A program made the translations under genes and the position numbers. 64,000 bases of DNA from NCBI RefSeq assembly GCF_024181385.1, contig NZ_CP051305.1, positions 1,612,001 to 1,676,000 of the forward strand, written 5' to 3'. Below the pieces are notes generated by a model. The model did no database searches. It was not told the DNA's origin and was given only the letters and a program-made list of their open reading frames with translations. Source of the stretch: Treponema sp. OMZ 798 (GTDB taxonomy: Bacteria; Spirochaetota; Spirochaetia; Treponematales; Treponemataceae). Shown in pieces: positions 8,855-18,100 of the stretch; position 1 is the stretch's first letter, and each line of letters begins with the position of its first letter.

Positions 8855-9853
8855 ATGGGGTTAATGTTAGGATTAGGTTTAACTTTTGGTGCCTTAGGTG
8901 CAGGTTTTAGTATTTTTCAAGGCTGGAATAGAGCGCAAGAAGAACAAGAAGAAATAAGAAGACGGAAGGAAGAAGAGCGGCGTATGAGGGAGGCTCAAAT
9001 TGCAGAGCAAAGAGCGGCCGCAGAACGTGAAATAAATTATGCTAAGTCCGTTTTTAAGATAGAACAAGAAGACGCTTTTAGAAAGGCAGATGACATATGG
9101 CATCAGGGCGAGCGCATAGACATGAGAGCAGACCTTGACGAAACCTTAACAGGGAGAACCTTTAATCTTGCGATAAAACAAAACAACGCACAGGATGAAA
9201 GCCTTCTACATCAAGAACAAAGAGGTAAACAGAATTTTCAAAACACGCAAGGCTCTTTTAAGGCTGCATTGGGTACAAGCGGAGTAAGAGCCGGAGCTAA
9301 CTCAAGCGAAGGATTGTTAAGTCAAAATGAAGAAAATTTTAATCAGGACCTAGCCCTTATGAAAAAACAGAGAGAAACGCAAAAGGAAATAAGCCTTATG
9401 AGTGCTTTTAGTAGTTTAAAGGGCGGTATGTTTAGAATAGATGAAGAAAGAGATGCAGCCAACAAGGCCTTTAGAGATTCAAAGCAATTAAGGGCAGATT
9501 ACTCTGAGGGCGGACGAGCTGTCAATTTGTTTAATCAAAAAATAGCAAACCGCAGGGCCGACTTAGAGGGAAGTATAGATTTGCAAAACCTAGGCGGATT
9601 TTTTAAGCAGCAGGCTATGCAGAGGGCTTATGACAGAGCCGAGTATTCTTTTTTGGATGGATTAACAGACCTTTTCGGAGGCTTTAGTGCAGGATTCGGC
9701 CTTGCCGATAGGGGCCTAACATTTTATGATAAGTGGAGTAATAAAGATCCGGAGGCTTACAAAAAAATACAGAGAAACCCTATGAAAAATATGCTTTCAT
9801 CGGGGCTAACGGACTCTTTGCGTTCATTAAGTTCGTTGAGAGGAGGTTTTTAG
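8855..9853 (+). CDS. Internal virion protein with N-terminal hydrophobic segment
   Basis: A 332-residue protein. Residues 2-25 form a glycine-rich hydrophobic segment, followed by a long charged helix (about 28-75, rich in Glu, Arg and Gln) and further Gln/Asn-rich helical sequence. This architecture and its position behind the nozzle gene fit an internal virion (ejection) protein that helps form the DNA channel through the cell envelope. ATG 8855 is preferred because AAGGAG lies at 8841-8846. No specific family is claimed. Confidence 0.65.
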   Translation: MGLMLGLGLTFGALGAGFSIFQGWNRAQEEQEEIRRRKEEERRMREAQIAEQRAAAEREINYAKSVFKIEQEDAFRKADDIWHQGERIDMRADLDETLTGRTFNLAIKQNNAQDESLLHQEQRGKQNFQNTQGSFKAALGTSGVRAGANSSEGLLSQNEENFNQDLALMKKQRETQKEISLMSAFSSLKGGMFRIDEERDAANKAFRDSKQLRADYSEGGRAVNLFNQKIANRRADLEGSIDLQNLGGFFKQQAMQRAYDRAEYSFLDGLTDLFGGFSAGFGLADRGLTFYDKWSNKDPEAYKKIQRNPMKNMLSSGLTDSLRSLSSLRGGF

Positions 9854-9854
9854 T

Positions 9855-12134
9855 ATGGGTAGACGGGGAATTTTTGATGCTTTTCAAGCGGCCGCAGGTG
9901 CGGTAGATACGGTTTTAAATGCAGCAGATAAACGGCTGGAATTAAAGGCTCAAATGGAAGTGCAGGATGCAGCTCTTAAGGATATGGAAGCCTTCAATCA
10001 ATTTACCATTGATATGCAAAACAGCAACGACTGGGAAAACTACGAGAAAAATTGGGAAGATTTTAGGGTAAAGGTGCATAACGATACATATAAGAGTTTA
10101 TCAAGTCCTTTTGCACGAAGAGTGTATGACAGTCAGTACAAGGAAGCCGAAATGAAACAAAGGCTTTTAGTTAAAAGTATTGCCAATCAAAAGATGAGAG
10201 CTCAAGATTTTACTAAAGGGTTTGATTATATCAACAATGTTATTTTAAGCAATTCTTTTGCAGATAAAGAAGAAATAGATGAAACCGGGAATAAATTTAT
10301 TAAAACCGGCAGCCGGCAAAAAAAGGAATTGATAGACACTAAACTTTATACCATGTATGATGCAGGCTTATTGGATTATGAACAGTTTAATTTGGCTATG
10401 CGAAACTCTTATGCAAGCCTTATGAATCATGACATGGTAACTTTCGGAAAAAACTTAATCGATAAGGGAGCCTCTATTGAGGAGGTAACCTCTAAATTAC
10501 AAGAATACAAAAATGAGTTTGTAACTGTTGCAGGAGGAAGGATTACGGAAGAAGTCGTAAAAGGAAAAGCAACGGAAGAAGTAGAAAAATATTATTATAA
10601 ACAAAGAAGTATAAAATGGCAAAAGGCTGAAAAAGAAGAAGTTAAAAATTGGACTAATGTATTATCACTGGTTCAAAATGGTAAGATTATAGACGCTAGA
10701 AGTCTAGCCGAAGGAAGAATAAATGAATTACAAAACATTCAAGCTCAATCGGGAGAGGCAATAAATCCTAATACAGCTGATTTATATACTCAAAAATACT
10801 ATGATTTTTTACAAAATATCGACAAATATATAAAATCAGGTAGTCCTTTAGCTGCATTGGGTTCTTTGGATATAAAAAAATTTGCTGCCGTTTATGCAGA
10901 AAAATGGAAGTACGGAATGGATGCTTATGATAAAAATGGAGGAAAAACTCATGTCAGTGCAAACGAAGTTAAAGATCAAATGTTGATCGATATAGATAAA
11001 ATAGCTAAAATAAAAGGAGTACCGGCAGCTTATGTATTTCCGGGAGTCATCGAAGAATTTTATAAACAGATAGAAGATGTTTTACCTCCGGGATTAAAAG
11101 AGCCTGTAAAAAAATATAAAGAAACATACGATACTCTTAGAAAGGCTCAATTAGGCGTAGATAAATTACCGCCTGAAGAACAAAAGGCCGCTTTAGAAAA
11201 TGCAGGAAATTTTGTTGAAGGATTGTTGAATATTGTAGGACAGTCAAGATATCCTGATTTAGCCAATAAAGACTTATTGGCTTTAATGGAAAAGCAATCA
11301 GGAAAAAATACAGCAAAAATGTTTGATTCATACACAGGTTCAAGCGGTGCCTTGTGGTGGAAAAAAGAATCAGCCGAAAACTTAGGCAAGCTAGTAGCAG
11401 AAACAACTCAGCCGGGAGTTATTACTAAGGATAGAACTGGAACTATAGTTATCAGAGAAGAAGCTAAAGCGGCCGTTGCAGCTCATGAAAACGATTTAAG
11501 ACGAGAAACAGCTATTGCTTTAGGCTTGAACCCTAACGATGAAAAGGATATAGGCAAGCTATCTATTTTCCATGATACGGAAGCAAATAGAATTTATTGC
11601 ACATATGGAACAAAAGCCTCTTACTTTGAAACCGACAAGAACGGTAAAGCTGTATTAAGAACAGTTGATTGGGAAACTAAGGAAATTAAAACTACAGAAA
11701 AGTTATCTGAAGAAGTCAGACAGGATAAAAAAGATGCAAAAATAGAAGCAGAGAAAAAAGCGATTGATAAACTAACCCATTCCGGTTTTAAAGCTGAAAG
11801 CATACAACGGGATATTAAACCTTTTTATGATAAGCTTAATACTCAAGAAGATAGACAACGCTTTTTGCAATTATATAACGCAATAAATCAAAGAGAAAAA
11901 GATAAAAATATAGGTAGAGGTTACAAACTCAATAAAGATGAAGTCATTCAAGCCTTCAAAAAAGAAATTTCACCGGTTGATATAATCAATGAAAGTTTAA
12001 TTAAAACTATGAGTCCTAAAATAAAAGCAGAATATGATAAATTATCGGATGAAGAAAAAATAAGGTTTATTCAAAACTACAAAAAAGAAAAGAAGGACTT
12101 TAGGCACTCAAACAAAAGTATGAGTAGTTTTTAA
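9855..12134 (+). CDS. Large internal virion / DNA ejection protein
   Basis: A 759-residue protein, almost wholly helical and charged by composition, without cysteine-rich or membrane segments after a short Ala/Gly-rich N-terminus. It starts one base behind the preceding internal-protein gene and is followed 17 bases later by the giant polyvalent gene. Podoviruses of this type encode two to three large internal proteins here, which leave the particle before the DNA. No enzymatic motif was seen. The assignment rests on context and size. Confidence 0.6.
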   Translation: MGRRGIFDAFQAAAGAVDTVLNAADKRLELKAQMEVQDAALKDMEAFNQFTIDMQNSNDWENYEKNWEDFRVKVHNDTYKSLSSPFARRVYDSQYKEAEMKQRLLVKSIANQKMRAQDFTKGFDYINNVILSNSFADKEEIDETGNKFIKTGSRQKKELIDTKLYTMYDAGLLDYEQFNLAMRNSYASLMNHDMVTFGKNLIDKGASIEEVTSKLQEYKNEFVTVAGGRITEEVVKGKATEEVEKYYYKQRSIKWQKAEKEEVKNWTNVLSLVQNGKIIDARSLAEGRINELQNIQAQSGEAINPNTADLYTQKYYDFLQNIDKYIKSGSPLAALGSLDIKKFAAVYAEKWKYGMDAYDKNGGKTHVSANEVKDQMLIDIDKIAKIKGVPAAYVFPGVIEEFYKQIEDVLPPGLKEPVKKYKETYDTLRKAQLGVDKLPPEEQKAALENAGNFVEGLLNIVGQSRYPDLANKDLLALMEKQSGKNTAKMFDSYTGSSGALWWKKESAENLGKLVAETTQPGVITKDRTGTIVIREEAKAAVAAHENDLRRETAIALGLNPNDEKDIGKLSIFHDTEANRIYCTYGTKASYFETDKNGKAVLRTVDWETKEIKTTEKLSEEVRQDKKDAKIEAEKKAIDKLTHSGFKAESIQRDIKPFYDKLNTQEDRQRFLQLYNAINQREKDKNIGRGYKLNKDEVIQAFKKEISPVDIINESLIKTMSPKIKAEYDKLSDEEKIRFIQNYKKEKKDFRHSNKSMSSF

Positions 12135-12151
12135 ATTAAGGAGGAATAATA

Positions 12152-15100
12152 ATGAGCGACTTTAACGATATAATTTTAGGACAAAATCAAGGAAGACGAG
12201 GACAGACGACTTATCACTATTTAGACTTTGGACAACCCAACACTGTTTTTGATAATAATAGGTTTGAAAAGAAAAATACAGATTTATCTTTTTTGAATTC
12301 ACAAAATCAGATAAGAGAAATAGAGGAAAGAGAAAAAAAACGAAAAAAGAATCAAGATAGGTATTTAATCAATTTGAGTGATGAAGAATATGAAATACTA
12401 AATACGGCGATTGCAAATGCTGAAATACCTGAAGATGAAGCCTATAGATTTGCTTCTGCATATAAATATTCAAAACAATTTAACATGCCTTTATCCTACA
12501 CTTATGAGCACTTGGAAGATTTGAATAACTGGTGGTTAGGGCCGGTCAAAAAAACGCCTCAAAGTGCTTTTACTTCCATAGTCAATAGTTTTTCTTTGGG
12601 AAATAACACCGTAAAATTAGGAGGGCTTGGAGCCCAACTTTTAAAGGCAGAACATAACGGCGATGTAAAAGAAATTCAAAGGTTGCAAAATGAAATAAAA
12701 GAGATAGAAGAAGATAATGAATATCTAAAAGATGATATGCCCCGTACATGGTTCACCAAGTTATTACAATCAGGAGCACAAACGATCCCTTTTTCGGCTC
12801 ATGTTTTTATTCCTTCTGCTTTAGGTTCTATAATTGCACCCGGAATAGGAACGGCCGCAGGTTTTGCCAGATCGATGGAAATGCAAACAGGACTTGAATA
12901 TTTAGACTTGAAAAAAGCAGGAGTAAAACCGGAACTTGCTAAAAAAATGGCTGTAATGTCGGGAGGCTTACAAGCAGCTATTGAAGTATTTTTAGGAAAT
13001 GTTGCAAGTATTACAGGCAAGGGATTGGGAGCGGATAAGATAGTCAGTAAAATGATTACAAGACTGAACGCCAAAGGAACAATGGGAAATATTGCTAAGG
13101 GATTACGGCATTATGGAGTAGATACATTTAGTGAAGGAGTTGAAGAAGCAGTACAGGAATTAGTAAGCGCAGGCACAAAAGAATTAGCGGCCGTCTTACA
13201 AGGTGAAGGTGTTGAAACAGACGATGCATGGACTATTGCCGGTAATGTTTGGGAAAGTTTTACGGGCGGTATTACTGCTTCTTTGGTATTGGGTGTACCG
13301 GGAGCCGTAAAGTTTACAAATGCAAATGTGCAGGAAGCAAGCAATTTAAAAAAATCGGCAATAGTAAATCCTTCAAAAGAGGACTTTATCAGAAAGAATA
13401 AAGATAATGTTATGTTTGAAGGCATGACTGATGAAGATAAAAAAGAAAACCTTGACAATATCTATGAAGCACAAAAGCAAGCCCGTGAAAGTTTTCAAAA
13501 AGCAAAAATTAACGATTATGATGAATGGCTTCATGAAAACGCCAGAATTGAAGGCGAGGAAATGAGGGATAAGGAAGGTAATATAATCTATGAAACAGAC
13601 GAACAAGGAAACATCATAAAAGAACAAGATGAAAACGGAGAAGAAAAGCCCGTACCCAAAAGATGGGGCAAGGCAGCCGATGTTGTAAGACATGGTGATA
13701 GGCTTTATATTACAGAGGGGCAAAGACACGAGAAAGCAAACGGGAATATAGAGGGCGAGTATATAGTGGGAGACCCCACGCAGGAAACCGAATATAACGA
13801 TTACGGACATATTTATTATTCCTTTGACAAGGAGAAAAACACCGTAACGATTAAAAATGTAAGAGTTCAAAGCGATGAATACCAAGGCATTATAAAAGAA
13901 TTTGTAAGAGACTTTGGAGAGAAATTTGAGGGTGCAAAAATTGAATGGAATCCTAAAGGTGAAACTTTACAAAAGATTAAGGCTGAACTTATAGCCGAAA
14001 ACCCGAACGGAAAAGAAAACGGCCTACAGTATTTTACAAAAAAAAGCTCGGATGAAATACGAGAAAATATAAAACTTGCCGAACGCTTAAAAGAAACAAT
14101 GCCTAACTTAACCGATGAGGAAAGGCACACGGCAACGGTTATTTTTGATGCCTTGGCTAAGGGTGCCGGGATGGACGCTCAAACTTATTTAGATACATAC
14201 TATTCTGATGAGATTCTAACTAACACAGCCCCCGCCGACCTTGAAAAGATAGCAGCGCAGGAAGAAATAGATACTAAGGATATAAAGGGAGCGGCAGCCT
14301 TTAAAGAAATTCAAGGAGATATAAAGGCTTTAGTTTATGTAGGTAAGAAGGCAGATTTTAGTACATTTGTGCATGAGACCGCCCATGTTGCACGAAAGAC
14401 TTTAAAAGGAGACTTATTAACGCAAGCGGAAGCGGCTTTTAATGTAAAAGACGGGAAATGGACAAGAGCACAGGAAGAAGAATTTGCACAAGGATTTGAA
14501 CAATACTTAAAAGAAGGCATAGCCCCTACAGAGGAATTAAAAAACATATTCCAAAAGGCAGCCGAATTTTTAAGCCGTATTTATAAGAACTTAAAAGAGA
14601 TAATAGGCATAAATGATGATATACGCAAGGTATATGATGAACTTTTAGGAAAAGATAACAGTGTCTTAAAACAGGCAGAAAAACACATAGATACTGAAAG
14701 TAAGAGCAATAGTGTATTTATAAAAAATGTTTTATCGTCAGTTGATGCAGTAAAACAAGCTCTTGAAGATGTAAAAAATACAGATATAAAGAATAAAGAA
14801 ACCGGTATTACAGCCCGCGTATCTTCTACAGGGATAAATAAGATGACAAGCAATAAGGCAGTAGAAAAATCGGAGAAGAACGGGTTTACGCGTAAAGAAC
14901 ATTACGGAGCAGTTGCAGAAATAAAAACTCTTTATGAAAAAGCTAAGTTAGTTAATACTCATACAGATATAAAAGATGAACGCTCGAATATAGTAAGTAT
15001 AAAACGCTTTACAGCAGCCTTAACATTAGCAGACGGTAAAAGCGGCGAAGCTCTTATAACGCTAAAAGAAACCGAAGAACACGGACATAGAATATACTCA

Positions 15101-18100
15101 CTTGAGCTTGATGAAATAATTAAGCCTGAGCAAAGATGGGGAGTTAAAAATGAACAACCCCAAAGGTGGGAGACGGCTAAAAACAGCGGCACACCCACGG
15201 CTCAGGCTGATTCTATTATAGCCGAAACTACCGAAGCCGTCAATACTAAAACAGAAAAAGGCAAGATAAACGAGGCTTATGAAAAAGCTACAGAGGCGGC
15301 AAGAGAAACCGTCCAACAAGATATAAAGGCAGCAGAAGAGATAAAAGAGGATATAAGATTAAACGGTGCACAGTATGAAGCTGAAACTATCGAATATTAT
15401 AAAAAGTATCATCCTGATCTTGATGATGAGGCTATAAAGACAAAAATACGGGAGGAAGCAAAAAGATCACATACAAGTTATGAGGAGTTTAATAGAAACA
15501 GGGCTCTTGAACAAAGACGGCTTAACGAGATGGGAGATGTATTTTTTCAAACAGAGCCCACAAAAGAAGAGTTAAAAGAAATAGACGATGTGAGGGCTAG
15601 GTATGAAAATAGTGATAAATGGCTGAAAGCTCCAAACGGGGAAGATACTAATTTAGACGAGGATCAATGGTTACAGGTTAGAACAGATAGCTTTAAGAAG
15701 TGGTTCGGCGATTGGGAAAATGATTCTGAAAATTCAAGTAAGGTGGTTGATGAAAACGGCGAGCCTTTAGTTGTGTATCATGGGACACGTCATGAGTTTG
15801 ATACTTTTAAACAGAACGGAGGATTTAGTCAGGGTAGCTATCTAAATAAAGATCAAAAAGCCTTTTTTTTCGGAAATTATGAAGTTGCAGAAATGTATGG
15901 AAACGGCATTATTATGCCTGTATTTTTAAATATTCGAGATGCAAATCATATTGATGTTGAATATGAAATAAATGAGCTGTTATCAGGTGAAGGATATGAC
16001 AGTGAAGAAGAAGCCGAAGAAGACGGATATCCTATTAAAATTTGGAAAGGAGAAGAAAGAAGAGAGCTTGAAGCAAATGACAGTGCAACCGCTTATTTTG
16101 ACTACTACGCACAAGATATTTATGAAAACGCAAAGGAAGATGAAAGAGACGGTATTATAGTAGACGGCACCGATGGTTCACATATATACATTGCTTTTGA
16201 ATCCAATCAAATAAAATCGGCCGTAGATAATGAGGGTTCTTTTGATGCCGGAAATGATAATATCTATTTTCAAACAGAGGTAGAAACCTATAAGGATACG
16301 GCCGAGGCTGCGGAATCGGGAGGAGAAGAAGCTGCGAGGGAGCATTTAGAAAGAATTGTTATTGGAGAAAATCCAAGTGAAGCCTATAAGTTTTTATATT
16401 CAAATAATGAAGAAAGAGCTAAGGCCGATAAGGTCTACAGGGACGCTTTATCGCCTGAGCTTGAAAAAGCTTTACAAAAAGATTTAAAAGACGAAAACGT
16501 TAAAAACGATACATTCCTTAAAATGATGGAAAACCGTGAAGCTATTCGCGAGTTTATGAAAGCTTATATAAAAGCAGAAAATCAAGGCTTTACGGAACTA
16601 AAAAATTTAATGCAAAACTCAGACGGGGCATTTTCTACAATCGCATACCAAATAACAAACGGTAAACCTTTAACCGAAAAACAGTATAATTTAGCCTTGA
16701 ATTATATTAAAGAGGATTTACAAGGCTTTAGAAATATTTTTGCAGAACTTAACGGATTTACTGCTTTACGAAGTTTAACAGAAAAAGAGAAAGCATGGAC
16801 TGAAACTTACGCAAAGGCGGTTAGTGAAAATCATGCAGAGGAAAAACATAAGCCTAAGTCCAGGGCTGAAATTCAAGATGAGATGTTTGTTGAGGAAATT
16901 GAAGATACTGAAAAAGTATATGAATTTATAAAAGAAGCGGCAAATATTTACTATTTTGATTTTGATAACTTTAAGCCGGCAGACGAGCAAGAAGCGGATT
17001 ACCGTGATGATTTAAAACGAAAACAATCAAGAATAAATAGAGAGATGAAAAATCACGCATGGAAAAGCCAAATGTCAAATGCTTTTAGAGGCAAGAGTTT
17101 TTCCGAAAATTCCATTAAAAATATTCAAGGGCAAATGAGAAATAGTCCTCGCTCTTATCGTTCTCTTTATGCAGATATCATGGGCCGTGAAGATATGAAA
17201 GTTAAAGATGCCGATACAACCGATGCAATTATTACTACAAAACTTAAAAGTAGGCCTGATATAGGTATTAAGTTGGATGAATTAAAACTTGAAAATATGA
17301 GCCCTGCAGAAAAGCAACGACTTCTTAAGGCAATCAATAATAAGGAAATGGAAGATCGAATCAATAAGGGAACAATCACAAGTGAGGACATAAAACAGAT
17401 AGAAGAACTTATCAAAGAAAAAAATAAAAATATAAAAGAGCTTGAAAAACATATTGCCGAATTAAAAGAAGATAACGCATACGATAGCCGGATTATTCAC
17501 AATTTGGAAGAACAATTAAAAAATGAAAGAATAAATAGAAAAGTCTTAACCGATACGGTTAAAGCCCGTGATGTTGCTTTAAAAGCAGTTATGAAAAGAA
17601 TAAACTTAAAAGTATGTAACGCCGAAGAAGCCGAAGCCTTAGCAGCAGTTCAATGGTTTTTAAAAAAAGAGGCACAAAAAGCTTTAAATGCAACAGTAGA
17701 TAAAGATGATCCCAGAATAAGGGAAGCTTATGCACTATGGTCAACAAGTCAGGAATACCGGCAAACATTAGGTAGAATGTCAGGAAACAAAAAAGGCTGG
17801 GAGACTTTAAGAAACCTTCTTGAAAATAAACCTATCGGAGAATGGACGGCCGATGATAAAAAACTCGCACGAAGACTAATACCGGCTCGCAATAAGTTTT
17901 TTAGCCTGGGTATCTATAACCGTACCGAAAAGAACTTTTTAGACATGAAAACAGAGAATTTAACGGATGAGCAAATAGAAAAACTAGCCTCAACCGTTTT
18001 ACCTGAATCAATGCTTGCTAAATTAAAACACCAGCCTTTAAGTCAATGGACTGTTGATGAGCTTATAGACTTAGCAAAGGTTATAGAAAAAACTTATAGA

